Of a stretch of 64,000 nt of DNA, positions 1 through 8,673 are shown one piece after another. The stretch lies in assembly GCA_963749715.1 (NCBI GenBank), contig CAVVNR010000006.1:434001-498000 (forward strand), written 5' to 3'. The notes below the pieces were generated by a model that had not been told where the DNA came from, made no database searches, and worked only from the letters and a program-made list of their open reading frames with translations. Position 1 is the stretch's first letter. Each line of letters begins with the position of its first letter. This DNA is from Roseiarcus sp963749715. GTDB lineage: Bacteria; Pseudomonadota; Alphaproteobacteria; Rhizobiales; Beijerinckiaceae. The position numbers were made by a program, and so were the translations under genes.

Positions 1-237
1 CGCGCCGCAATTGAGCTCGCTGCCGACATGGTCGGGCTCGAGCGCCTTCGTCTCGGTCATCAGGCGCATGCCGTAAACAAGTTCGTCGGCATTGGGCGTG
101 GAAACCATATCGGCGAAGCGCGCCGTGGTGAATTTCGCCGGGGCGGTCGAGACGAGCGCGAGACCGGCTCGCAGCTCCTTGATCTGTTCGGGCGCTACGG
201 CGCGCCCATTATTGCCCCAGCTCGTGCGCACGAAGGT
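1..237 (-). pseudogene. Frame-shifted continuation of the multiheme cytochrome c (runs off the window)
   Basis: Minus-strand reading frame open from about 237 to the window edge. It begins TFVRTSWGNNGRAV, which is the usual C-terminal continuation of class I cytochrome domains that end in an EIL-type helix, so it directly continues the adjacent triheme protein after a one-base shift at 238/239. It then runs without a stop into a second segment ending ELNCGA at the window edge, which looks like the start of another CxxCH haem site; the text before it (YGMRLMTETKAL, then DHVG) resembles TsdA/SoxA-like cytochromes. Either the natural protein is a longer fusion with a fourth haem domain, or a second gene begins in frame at the ATG at 108-106. 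The frame relationship is read directly from sequence; the TsdA resemblance is by eye. Confidence 0.6.
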
Positions 238-1417
238 GGAGAATCTCCGCGAGCTCCGCGTCGCTGAGCGAGCTGAATTCCGGCATGGCGAACGTGTGCT
301 TCAAATGACGCGTGGCGGCTTCCGTCCAGCCGGCCAAGACCACGTAGATGACCGACGTCGGGTCTTCCGACAGCACCGATCCGTTACCCGCAAGCGGCGG
401 GAACACGCCCGGGGCGCCGCGGCCGTCGCGCCGATGGCAGGACGAACAGAACTGGTCGTACCCCAGGCCTCCCCGGGTCGTGTAGAGGCTCTCGGGAACA
501 GCGCCAGTGAGCGCCGGTTCGCTGGAGGCTTCGCTCTTCCCAAGCGATTTCAGGAAATGCGCGACCGCGGCCAGATCTTCGTCCGTGAAATATTGCGTGC
601 TGTCGCTGACGACTTCGGTCATGCTTCCGTAGGCTGCGACGTGGGCGTTGATGCCCGTCTTCAGGAACCGCGCGATCTCCTCTTCGCTCCACAGGCTGCG
701 GAGACTCACCGCGCGCCAATGCGCGATCGTCGACCCCGAGAGGTAGGACTTGTCGTCCTCATGCGTCGACGCCTCCTGAAGGAAGGATCCGCGCGGCGTG
801 TGACAGGCGCCGCAATGGCCTGGGCCTTCGACGATGTAGGCGCCGCGATTCCATTGCGCGTCCTTGGACGGATCTTCCGCGTAGGGACGATTGTCGAAAA
901 AGGCGACTTTCCACAACGCAAGCGCGGGCCGGAGGTTGAAGGGAAAGCGAATCTCCTCGGATTTGTTAGGCTCGTCGACCGGCGCCACACCTTTCATGAA
1001 GTATGCGTAGAGGGCCTTGACGTCGTCGTCGGTCAATTTGGCGAAGGACGGATAGGGCATGGCGGGAAAGAGATGCGCTCCGTCTCCCCTGACGCCGCGT
1101 CTCAGCGCTCCTTCGAATTGGGCCAGCGTGTAGTCGGCGATTCCGGTCTTGGCGTCGGGCGTGATGTTGGTCGAGTAGAGGCGGCCCATAGGCGTGTCGA
1201 ACGGAAGCCCGCCGGCCATCTCCTTGCCCCCCTTCGCCGTATGGCAGCCGGCGCAATCGCCGAGTTGCGCGAGATAGGCGCCGTGCTCGACCGCGGTTTC
1301 GTCCATCTTCGGCTCGCCAAGCATGGCGGGCGGCGCGGAGGCCGGCGTCAATGCAAACACCGCGAAGACGATTGCCGCGATCGCTACGGCCGCGCTGGCG
1401 GCGATAAGCCGGTTCAC
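209..1417 (-). CDS. Triheme cytochrome c, dehydrogenase-subunit type
   Basis: 402-residue exported c-type cytochrome with an N-terminal membrane or signal segment (residues about 5-25) and three haem sites: CAGCH at 55-59, CGACH at 202-206 and CSSCH at 324-328. Three class I domains in this order are typical of the cytochrome subunit of membrane-bound alcohol, gluconate or nicotinate dehydrogenases, which pass electrons from a periplasmic dehydrogenase to the respiratory chain. No flavin or quinoprotein dehydrogenase subunit is visible in the window, so the partner is either beyond position 1 or elsewhere. The stop at 209 is probably premature: deleting one G at 238/239 restores the conserved C-terminal helix (see the adjacent entry). 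It lies 249 bases after the cyclase gene on the same strand and may belong to the LacI/ABC cassette. Confidence 0.8.
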   Translation of the reverse strand: MNRLIAASAAVAIAAIVFAVFALTPASAPPAMLGEPKMDETAVEHGAYLAQLGDCAGCHTAKGGKEMAGGLPFDTPMGRLYSTNITPDAKTGIADYTLAQFEGALRRGVRGDGAHLFPAMPYPSFAKLTDDDVKALYAYFMKGVAPVDEPNKSEEIRFPFNLRPALALWKVAFFDNRPYAEDPSKDAQWNRGAYIVEGPGHCGACHTPRGSFLQEASTHEDDKSYLSGSTIAHWRAVSLRSLWSEEEIARFLKTGINAHVAAYGSMTEVVSDSTQYFTDEDLAAVAHFLKSLGKSEASSEPALTGAVPESLYTTRGGLGYDQFCSSCHRRDGRGAPGVFPPLAGNGSVLSEDPTSVIYVVLAGWTEAATRHLKHTFAMPEFSSLSDAELAEILHLRAHELGQ

Positions 1418-1666
1418 GCGCTTACCGGCCTCCGACCATCATCGAGACCCCTCAGGACCGCGGCCCCCGGTCGGCCGAGCAATCGACGATATCGTTGGGG
1501 ATCTCCCGCATTGGTTCTCGCCCTCGCCCGCGTCCGGTCCATCGAGCCTGGATTGGCGCGCGCCTCAAGCGGTTAAAGCCACAATGTTCGCAAATGTCTA
1601 GCGCCCTGATTCCTTCTGAGTTGAGGGTAGGGGCGCTTGAGCTTGAGTTGAGCTTGCGGGCGGCGG

Positions 1667-2621
1667 TTAGAGCACGGCGATCGGGTTTCCGGGCGAGCCT
1701 GTGGCGCCGACGATCGGCAGCGGCGCGAACACGTAGGCGAACACCCAAGCCTCGCGTTCGACCAGCCCCTCGAACCTCATCCCTTCATGGAGGTGGATGC
1801 CGTTCTCCATGATGAGGTGCTGATGACAGGGATGAAAAACCTCCGGATCGACCGGCGGCACAACTTCGACGGCGAAATTGTCCGCCCCGACGACGCAAAC
1901 CTGAAGGCTCGAGAACCACCGCGCGCATTCAAGGACGATGCCCGGCGCGCCATCGTAAAAGGTTTTGGTTTCGGTGTACCACCGCGATCCATGGCCGGTG
2001 CGGACGAACACCGCATCGCCCGGCGTTATCGTTTGTTCGTCGACGCCCTGGCGCGCCAGGCACGCCTTCAGATCAGCGAGCGTGATCTCCTCGCCGACGT
2101 TCAGCACACGACCCTTGAGGCCCTGGACGTCGAACAGGACGCCGCGGGTGAAAAACGCCGGGGCGTTCTCGATGCCGAGCTTCTTCAGCCCGTAGGGCGA
2201 CCACATGTCCGAGAGGCGATTGCCGTTGTAGAAAAGCATGTTGGTCTTGTCGCCGGGCCGGCCACACATGCAGCCGAGGTGGCCGAGCGCGTCCATCTGG
2301 GTGCCGATCTGGCCGATTTCGGTGGCGATAAACTCGTCGTTCCAGATCGTCTTGCTCCTGCCGCCGTAGGGTCCGCCGGTCGGGCCACCGGGCATGCGCA
2401 AGGCGTAAGCCCGTCCGGGGGCGAGCGGCATTCGCGCGTCGTAGGGCATGCCAAGGCTGACAATCTCGCCTGTCTTGATGAGCCGAACCGCCTCCAAGAC
2501 TTTGTCTCGAGTTCATGAGATTGCCGCTGCCGCGCTGATCGTCGCGCCCCCAGGGCGAATTGAACCAATCAGCCTTGAGAACCGGGCTCAGGCTGTTGGG
2601 TTCGGGCGCTTCGTCGGTCAC
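1667..2621 (-). pseudogene. Cyclase-family hydrolase (kynurenine formamidase-like), one-base frameshift
   Basis: PF04199-type cyclase, a metal-dependent hydrolase family that opens or closes amide, lactone or cyclic substrates. The long downstream frame starts VLEAVRLIKTGEIVSLG and contains the metal-site region IGTQMDALGHLG, then HQHLI and the family-typical tail VFAPLPIVGATGSPGNP. The N-terminal part (WFNSPWGRDDQRGSGNLMN, from GTG at 2621 with AGGAG upstream) is in another frame; removing one A from the AAA run at 2501-2503 joins the two into a 317-residue protein of normal length. The start lies 16 bases after the permease stop, so it is probably co-transcribed with the ABC transporter and may process its substrate. 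The second His of the usual HxGTHxD motif is Gln here (GTQMD), a subfamily variation. Confidence 0.75.
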
Positions 2622-2637
2622 GTCGAGCTCCTGTCGA

Positions 2638-3666
2638 TCATTCGACGACCGGCGCGCCGGCGCTTGCAGCCGCGGCCTTCTCAGCTTGCGTGCCGCGCCG
2701 CTGGCGACGCTCCGCCGCCTGCACCGCCAACCCAACGGCCAGGATCAGCATCGAACCGTTGAACAGCGGCTCGACAAAGAACGGCGCGCCAAGCTGGTTG
2801 AGGCCCGCGACTGTCACCGCCAGCACCGCGACGGCAAGCACCGTTCCCCAGACGTTGACCCGGCCAGGCCGGATCGACGTGGCGCCGAGGAGCGCGGCGG
2901 TGAAAGCCGGCAACAGATATTCCTGGCCGACCGAGCTTTGGCCCACCTGCAACTGCGATTGCAGGACGACGCCGGCGAACGCAGCCAGTGTTCCGGCAGC
3001 GACGAATCCGAGCGTCACGTATCGCCTGGCCGAAATGCCGTTGAGCTCTGCTGCGCGAGGACTGGCGCCAAGCACATAGAGATAGCGGCCGAGAGGCAGG
3101 TACTCGAACACGATCCACAGCGTAAGGCTGACGACCAGGGCATAGATCGCCGGCGCTGGCACGATCCAGACGCTGCCCGAGATGGCCAGAAAATCAGGCG
3201 GCAGCGAAGCAAGCACCTGTTGCCCGCCGGTATACCAGGCGTTGAGCCCATAAAGAATCGTGCCGGTTCCGAGCGTCGCGATGAACGAGTCGATCTTCAC
3301 CCGGGTGATCAGCAGTCCGTTCGCCAGCCCGACCGCCGCGCCCATGGCGAGGACGACGCACACGGCCGCCCACCACGGCAAGCCTTGGCCCTGCAGCCCA
3401 ATCGCTAGCACTTGCGAGATGCCGACATTGAAGCCGGCCGAGAGATCGAACTGATTGGCGACCATCGGTATGAACACCGAAAGCGCGACCAGGAGCTGGA
3501 CCGACTTGTTGCTGAGAATCGAGCGAATATTGAAATAGGTGAGAAACGTGTCCGGCCTTAGCAAAGAGAACACGATTACGAGCAGAATAAACAGGACGAG
3601 CAGGCCCCACACGGAGATCGCGCGCGTTACGACTGCGCCGAACGAACGGGCGGCGCCGTGGCTCAT
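2638..3666 (-). CDS. Sugar-type ABC transporter permease (RbsC family)
   Basis: Inner-membrane permease of the ribose/branched-chain superfamily (PF02653), 342 residues from ATG 3666, with about ten hydrophobic segments. Family landmarks visible are FDLSAG near the second or third helix, the GLANGLLI loop followed by FIATLGTGTI, and the LGASPRAAELNGI stretch after a central helix. A TTG or other start further upstream is possible, but the ATG overlaps the ATPase stop as ATGA, the usual arrangement in these operons. It forms the channel for the ATPase encoded just upstream and the binding protein further upstream. The C-terminal tail is Ala-rich and unusually long. Confidence 0.9.
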   Translation of the reverse strand: MSHGAARSFGAVVTRAISVWGLLVLFILLVIVFSLLRPDTFLTYFNIRSILSNKSVQLLVALSVFIPMVANQFDLSAGFNVGISQVLAIGLQGQGLPWWAAVCVVLAMGAAVGLANGLLITRVKIDSFIATLGTGTILYGLNAWYTGGQQVLASLPPDFLAISGSVWIVPAPAIYALVVSLTLWIVFEYLPLGRYLYVLGASPRAAELNGISARRYVTLGFVAAGTLAAFAGVVLQSQLQVGQSSVGQEYLLPAFTAALLGATSIRPGRVNVWGTVLAVAVLAVTVAGLNQLGAPFFVEPLFNGSMLILAVGLAVQAAERRQRRGTQAEKAAAASAGAPVVE

Positions 3667-5204
3667 GACGACGCTCCATGAGCCGCGGTCCAAGTCCCCC
3701 CTGACGCGGCCGAGGTCAATGCGGCGATCGTTAAGGCGTGGCCGGGAATTTCCGCCACCACCTGTCCGCGGCTGAAGACCAAGGCGCGATGACAGATGCG
3801 CTCGACTTCCTCGAAATCGGAAGAGATCAACAAGGCCGCCAGTCCTTTGCGCAGCGACAACTGCAGCAGGTGGTAGATATCCGCCTTCGCTCCGACGTCG
3901 ACGCCGATCGTCGGCTCCTCGAGTATGATGAGCTTAACATGCGCCTCCATCCAGCGCGCGAGAACGACCTTCTGCTGATTGCCGCCGGACAGAGTCGCGA
4001 CCGGCTCCTCCACTCCCGCCGTCTTGATGGAGAATCGCCTCACGGCCGCTTGGGCTTCGCCGAACTCCGTTGCCCGCGGGATGAACTCCATCACGCCTTT
4101 GCCGCGCGCCGCCGGATTCATGTAGATATTTTCACGTACGTCCAGGTTCGAGGCGAGGCTCTCATCGGCCCGCCGGCTTGAGACGAAACCCACACCCTTG
4201 GCCATCGCCTCCGCCGGGCTCCGAGGCGCAATCGGCTCCCCCTCGAGCGTCAATCGGCCCAATTCCATCGGCGTGTGGCCGAAGATCGCCCGTCCGATCG
4301 TGTGATGCCCGGCGCCGCGCAAGCCCACGAGCCCAAGCGTTTCCCCCGCCGCGACTGAGAACGAGACCGGGCCGACGTGTTCGGCGACGAGGCCCTCGAC
4401 CGACAGCGCGCTGCGATGAGAAGGCTCGGCCGGCCTCACAAACGCGTCGCTCATCGAGCGTCCGACGATCATGTGCACCAGTTCTCCGGCGTTGGTCTCG
4501 CGCGCGGCGACCGTCGCCAGCCGTCGTCCGTCGCGAAGAACGGTGATCCGATCGGCGATGCGAAGGACCTCGTCCAGACGATGCGTGACGTAGACGATTC
4601 CGATGTTGCTGGCGCGCAGTCGCCGCAGCGTTTCGAGCAGGCGTTCGACGTCGGCCTCGGGCAGCGCGGCGGTCGGCTCGTCGAGAACGAGGATGTCGGA
4701 TTTAATCGCCAGCGCCCGGCCGATGGCGACGAGGGAGCGTTCAGCCGCGGGCAAGGATGAAATTGGGGCGTCCGGATCGAGGTCGCTGCCCATGATTGCG
4801 AGCGCTTCGGCTGCGGCGCTTCTAACCCTCTGCCACGAGATGAGGCCGGCCGACGATCGTGGGTAGCCGGTCAGAATCGCGACATTCTCGGCGACCGTCA
4901 TCCACTCGACAAGACCCAAATCCTGGTGAATGAAAGCGATCGGCAGCGAATCCGTTCCCGGATGGACGGGGTTGCAGGCAAACAAAATCTCACCGGCATC
5001 TGCTCCATATACCCCGGCCAGCACTTTGATCAGCGTCGATTTGCCCGCGCCGTTCTGTCCCAATAGCGCGTGGACTTCGCCCCGCTGGACGTCGAGGTCG
5101 ACGTGATCGAGCGCGAGCGTGCCGGTGAAGCGCTTGACGAGCCCGGTCATCGCGAGCAGCGGCGCCGATCCACCGTCCGAGCGGGATTGGTCAAGAGGGT
5201 CCAA
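3663..5204 (-). CDS. Sugar-type ABC transporter ATP-binding protein (RbsA-like, two NBDs)
   Basis: 513-residue duplicated ATPase that energises uptake. First nucleotide-binding domain: Walker A GQNGAGKST at about 49-57, a degenerate signature (LPAAERSL) and Walker B LVLDEPTAA. Second domain: a degenerate Walker A (GLRGAGHHT), as usual in this family, an intact signature LSGGNQQK and the Walker B variant IILEEPTIGVD. The start is uncertain. TTG at 5204 gives a full-length protein with a weak ribosome site; an ATG at 5214-5212 would be in frame (MSDLDPLDQ) if one T of the TT in CTTGG were removed, the same type of lesion as in neighbouring genes. ATG at 5150 is also possible. The downstream permease start overlaps its stop. 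Confidence 0.9.
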   Translation of the reverse strand: MDPLDQSRSDGGSAPLLAMTGLVKRFTGTLALDHVDLDVQRGEVHALLGQNGAGKSTLIKVLAGVYGADAGEILFACNPVHPGTDSLPIAFIHQDLGLVEWMTVAENVAILTGYPRSSAGLISWQRVRSAAAEALAIMGSDLDPDAPISSLPAAERSLVAIGRALAIKSDILVLDEPTAALPEADVERLLETLRRLRASNIGIVYVTHRLDEVLRIADRITVLRDGRRLATVAARETNAGELVHMIVGRSMSDAFVRPAEPSHRSALSVEGLVAEHVGPVSFSVAAGETLGLVGLRGAGHHTIGRAIFGHTPMELGRLTLEGEPIAPRSPAEAMAKGVGFVSSRRADESLASNLDVRENIYMNPAARGKGVMEFIPRATEFGEAQAAVRRFSIKTAGVEEPVATLSGGNQQKVVLARWMEAHVKLIILEEPTIGVDVGAKADIYHLLQLSLRKGLAALLISSDFEEVERICHRALVFSRGQVVAEIPGHALTIAALTSAASGGTWTAAHGASS

Positions 5205-5253
5205 GATCGCTCATCCCGGTTTCTGGGTTCGATCGATTGGATCGGGGAAGCGC

Positions 5254-5276
5254 CCCGGCGGGATCGCCCCGCCGGG
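5254..5276 (-). terminator. Intercistronic hairpin between binding-protein and ATPase genes
   Basis: Perfect 9-bp inverted repeat, CCCGGCGGG at 5254-5262 and CCCGCCGGG at 5268-5276, with a 5-base loop. It sits in the 83-base gap after the binding-protein gene and before the ATPase gene, both on the minus strand. There is no U-tract, so it is more likely an mRNA-stabilising or partial-attenuation hairpin that raises expression of the binding protein over the membrane components, as is common in ABC operons. It could instead be one copy of a dispersed GC-rich palindrome. Confidence 0.55.
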
Positions 5277-5287
5277 ACTGCATCAGG

Positions 5288-6394
5288 CTATTTGACGCCC
5301 CAGATTTCGAGATAATGCTGCTTATAGTTGTTGCTGGGGATGAACGTGTTCTGGTCGCCGCCTTCGGCGTGGATGTTTTCCTTCGTGACCAGGAACGGCG
5401 GCTGCACGAATCCGCTTGGCGCCTCGCCATGGAACGCCCGATTGAGCTCATCGACCGCCTGCCACGCCTGCAATTCGATCGGCTCGCTGACCGTGACCGA
5501 CTGATACTGATCGCCCTTGCGGATGCGGTCGTAGGCCGAACGATTGCCGTCGGCGGCGATCAGCTTCGCCTGGGCTGGGTCGACGCCGCCGGAACGCAGG
5601 ACGGGCACGGCGAAATCCCAATCGTTGTCGCCCACGGAAGTCGCGTAGAGGGGCAGCCCGAAGCGCTGTACCCAGCTGGTGGTGAGCTGCGGTTGACGCT
5701 GCGCTGCTTCGGATGCGGGCGAGTTGACATAGTCGAGCACCTTGCACCCGGGGCACTTCTCGATCTCGTCTTTAGTCGCCATGGATTTGACTTTGGCTAT
5801 TGCGTATTCGTTGTGGCTGAGGACGACGACATGCGCCTTGCCGTTCGAATCGGCGATAGCCCAGTCGGCCTCCGCTTTGCCGATCTCGCGAGGATCCTCC
5901 TGAATGTTGACGACGAGGTTGAGATCGGGCTGAGGCCCGGGCAAGCCTGCGGCGTGGAGACCGACAAACTTGATGCCCTGCGCCACGCCGGACTTGATCG
6001 GGTCCTGCAGGCTGGCCGCGTCGGCGAATAACGCGATGCCGTCCGGCTTCAGGGCGATCGCTTGATTCATGCCGGCCAGCCAGGAGGTGGGGCTGCCTTT
6101 GCCGTCAATGACGGTGACGTTCCACCCGAGCTTCTCGCCCGCTTCCTTGATGTAGACGCCATAGAGATGAGAAATGTCGTTCTGCTCGTCGCCAGACAGA
6201 AACACGATCTTCTTGCCGGGTTCAGGTTTCGGCGCCTTCGTCGGCCCCTCCCAGGTGGTTTGCGGCCCAGCGTATTTCGCCACCGCGGCTTTCGCGTCGG
6301 ATACGGAGTCGGCGCGGGCGGGCGCGTTGGCGAACACCGCCGCGAGCGCGACTGCGCCGGCGAGCAAGGCTTGCTGGCTGACTTGGACTTTCAT
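5288..6394 (-). CDS. Periplasmic sugar-binding protein of the ABC transporter
   Basis: 368-residue exported solute-binding protein (Peripla_BP_4/ribose type). The signal peptide spans residues 1 to about 28, ending APARADS. The mature protein has the type I fold hallmarks: a first beta strand KKIVFLSGDEQNDI, ALKPDGIALFADAA in the hinge-proximal helix region, and ADGNRSAYDRI followed by the late DELNRAF helix. A CPGC pair in the middle could form a disulfide in the periplasm. It starts at ATG 6394 behind GGGAGGA. It is the first structural gene after the LacI regulator (46-base gap), so its ligand is likely the inducer. The ligand cannot be read from sequence; the neighbouring cyclase and cytochrome suggest a compound oxidised in the periplasm. 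Confidence 0.9.
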   Translation of the reverse strand: MKVQVSQQALLAGAVALAAVFANAPARADSVSDAKAAVAKYAGPQTTWEGPTKAPKPEPGKKIVFLSGDEQNDISHLYGVYIKEAGEKLGWNVTVIDGKGSPTSWLAGMNQAIALKPDGIALFADAASLQDPIKSGVAQGIKFVGLHAAGLPGPQPDLNLVVNIQEDPREIGKAEADWAIADSNGKAHVVVLSHNEYAIAKVKSMATKDEIEKCPGCKVLDYVNSPASEAAQRQPQLTTSWVQRFGLPLYATSVGDNDWDFAVPVLRSGGVDPAQAKLIAADGNRSAYDRIRKGDQYQSVTVSEPIELQAWQAVDELNRAFHGEAPSGFVQPPFLVTKENIHAEGGDQNTFIPSNNYKQHYLEIWGVK

Positions 6395-6440
6395 GGTGCT
6401 TTCCTCCCTTTCAAGTTCGCGCCTCGGCGTCGAACAGGAT

Positions 6441-7454
6441 TTACGTCTCAGATCGGCTTGAGCCGCAGCTTGAACGAACGACGAGCTTCGGCGGCAAGAT
6501 GATGCTCTCGGGCGAGCCTTCCGGCGACTTGATGCGGCGCAGCAACAGGCGAGCCAATTCCTCCCCGATCGCCCGCCCGCCGATTGCGACGGTCGTCAAG
6601 GCCGGCCGATGCATCGAGCCTTCGGGGATATTGTCGAAGCCGATGACGGCTACGTCGCGACCGGGCGTGAGGCCGAAGTCGGCAAGACCCAACATGACGC
6701 CGAGCGCGCACAGGTCGTTGTGGCAGACTACCGCGGTCGGGGCGTTGGCTTTGTCCTGCATGAGCTGCCCGACCGCGGAGGCGCCGCCCTCTCGCGTCGG
6801 CAGGCAATTGACGATCGGCCCGACCGGCAATCCAAATCTTGGCAAGATCGCCCGGAAGGCCTCGGTCCGGTCGCGCGCCGGCGACACCCGGCGCGCGCCG
6901 CCGACAAAGGCGATGCGCTTGTGCCCGAGACGGATCAAATGTTCCGCCGCCAGGGTCATCCCCAGCCGGAAGTCGGCGCTGACGTAGTCGGCGCTCCGCC
7001 TGCCGACGCGGCGCAACATCTGGACAAGCGGAATGCCGTGGCGCTTGAGTTCGTCGACAACGTCGGCGGCGGTGCCTTCCGCCGGGGCGAGCAGAATGCC
7101 ATCAACTCGGTGCTCGCGCATGCGGGCGATGAAGCGGCTCTGGCGGGCAGGCGATTCCGCGGTATTGGCGACGAAAGCAACCCAGCCCGCCTGATCGAGC
7201 GCGTCGTCGATTCCGGCCGCGAGCTCCGCATAGAAGGGATTGGTGATCTCGCAGATGACCAGCCCGACCGTGTGCGTGAGGCGCGCGCGCAAGTTCGCCG
7301 CAGCGCGATGATAGACGTAGCCGAGCGAGTCCATCGACGATTGAACGCCCGCCCGGGTCGACGCCGCGACCAGCGGACTGTTGCGCAGCACCAAGGAAAC
7401 GGTCGCGGCCGACACCCCCGCATGCCGGGCGATATCCTTCACGGTCGGACGCAA
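6441..7454 (-). CDS. LacI-family transcriptional regulator
   Basis: 337-residue regulator. Residues 3-50 form the LacI helix-turn-helix (TVKDIARHAGVSAATVSLV) plus hinge helix, and residues about 60-330 a periplasmic-binding-protein-like effector domain (GLVICEITNPFYAEL, VDGILLAPA, IAFVGGARRVSPARDR, AVIGFDNIPEGS). The start is TTG at 7454, supported by GGAGGAAG six bases upstream; no ATG fits the conserved N-terminus. It is first in the minus-strand cassette with the ABC transporter, so it probably controls its own operon in response to the transported substrate or a derivative. A fitting operator palindrome lies 28 bases upstream of its start. Confidence 0.92.
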   Translation of the reverse strand: MRPTVKDIARHAGVSAATVSLVLRNSPLVAASTRAGVQSSMDSLGYVYHRAAANLRARLTHTVGLVICEITNPFYAELAAGIDDALDQAGWVAFVANTAESPARQSRFIARMREHRVDGILLAPAEGTAADVVDELKRHGIPLVQMLRRVGRRSADYVSADFRLGMTLAAEHLIRLGHKRIAFVGGARRVSPARDRTEAFRAILPRFGLPVGPIVNCLPTREGGASAVGQLMQDKANAPTAVVCHNDLCALGVMLGLADFGLTPGRDVAVIGFDNIPEGSMHRPALTTVAIGGRAIGEELARLLLRRIKSPEGSPESIILPPKLVVRSSCGSSRSET

Positions 7455-7481
7455 GCGCTTCCTCCGACGATCGCCTTCGGT

Positions 7482-7495
7482 TTAGATCGTTCTAA
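7482..7495. promoter_or_regulatory. Candidate LacI-type operator
   Basis: TTAGATCGTTCTAA is an inverted repeat with half-sites TTAGATC and TTAGAAC (6 of 7 match) around a central CG, the arrangement preferred by LacI-family regulators. It lies 28 bases upstream of the regulator's start codon, in the 231-base gap shared with the divergent sulfatase-maturation gene, and is flanked by AT-rich sequence suitable for a promoter. Binding of the adjacent LacI protein is inference. Confidence 0.55.
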
Positions 7496-7685
7496 TAGAA
7501 TTTATTCGGCAAATGACCGGGAACGTCAATCGAAAACTTGAACGCGCCCAAGAGGCTCGAAGAATTCGACGCGCAAATCCCGCCGCGGCTATTCGCGGTC
7601 TTTTGCTGCCGGATCGGATGCTCGCAAGTTTGAGAATTGATGATATCCGTGCGATCTTTTGCTTCCAGACGACCAGAAGGGCGCC

Positions 7686-8673
7686 ATGAGTGCAGAAAGC
7701 CAGGTTTCCAAACATTTTCATGCGCAGCGGCAAGACCCGCTCGCCGATATGGTTTTCGTGCCGGGCGGCGAATTCCGCATGGGCTCGGACCGGCATTACC
7801 CGGAGGAGGCGCCGATCCACCGCGTCAGCGTCGGCGCATTCTGGATCGACGTCGCGCCGGTGACGAACCGCCAGTTCCGCAAGTTCGTCAACGCCACGAA
7901 CTACATCACTTTCGCCGAGATTGCGCCCGATCCGAAGGACTATCCGGGCGCGCTGCCGCACATGCTGAAGGCCGGTTCGCTGGTCTTCACGCCGCCCAAG
8001 TCCGCGGTCGAGTTGAGCGACTGGTCGCAATGGTGGAATTTCAAATTCGGCGCCGACTGGCGCAGGCCTTACGGCCCGCGCAGCTCGATCAGTGGGCTCG
8101 ACGATCGCCCGGTCGTCCACGTCGCCTATCGCGACGCTGAGGCCTATGCGCGTTGGGCGGGCAAGGAATTGCCGACCGAGGCCGAATGGGAGTTCGCGGC
8201 GCGCGGCGGTCTCGATGGAGCGGAATACGCCTGGGGTGACGAGTTCGCGCCGGCCGGAAAACCGATGGCCAACACCTGGCAGGGCGCGTTTCCACACGAG
8301 AACCAGGCGCTCGACGGCTACGAACGCACTTCCCCGGTCAGGTCATTCCCGCCGAACGGCTACGGGCTCTACGACATGATCGGCAATGTCTGGGAGTGGA
8401 CGACGGATTTCTGGTCCACGCGGCATCCAGCCGAGGCGTCGAAGGCCTGCTGCGTGCCGCAAAATCCGCGCGGCGGACCGGAGCAGGAGAGCTACGACCC
8501 TTGCCAGCCGGAGATTCGCATTCCCCGCAAGGTGCTGAAAGGCGGCTCGCATCTTTGCGCGCCGAACTATTGCCGTCGCTACCGGCCCGCGGCACGCCAC
8601 GCCGAGGCGGTCGACACGTCCACGAGTCCACGTCGGCTTCCGCTGCGTGGTGCGCGGGCCTGCTCCACTTTGA
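7686..8673 (+). pseudogene. Formylglycine-generating enzyme (sulfatase-modifying factor), one-base frameshift near the end
   Basis: FGE oxidises the active-site Cys of type I sulfatases to formylglycine. The protein starts at ATG 7686 (AGAAGGG upstream) and contains VPGGEFRMGSD, VTNRQFRKFV, LPTEAEWEFAARGG, GNVWEWT and the catalytic copper-binding cysteines C291 and C296 in SHLCAPNYC. After VDTSTS the frame breaks: removing one C of the CC at 8628/8629 gives SHVGFRCVVRGPAPL and a stop at 8671-8673, exactly the conserved FGE end and normal length (328 residues). Without the correction the frame runs on into the next gene. Its natural client is very likely the sulfatase encoded at 9750. Both catalytic cysteines precede the shift, but the conserved final strand would be lost. 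Confidence 0.8.
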
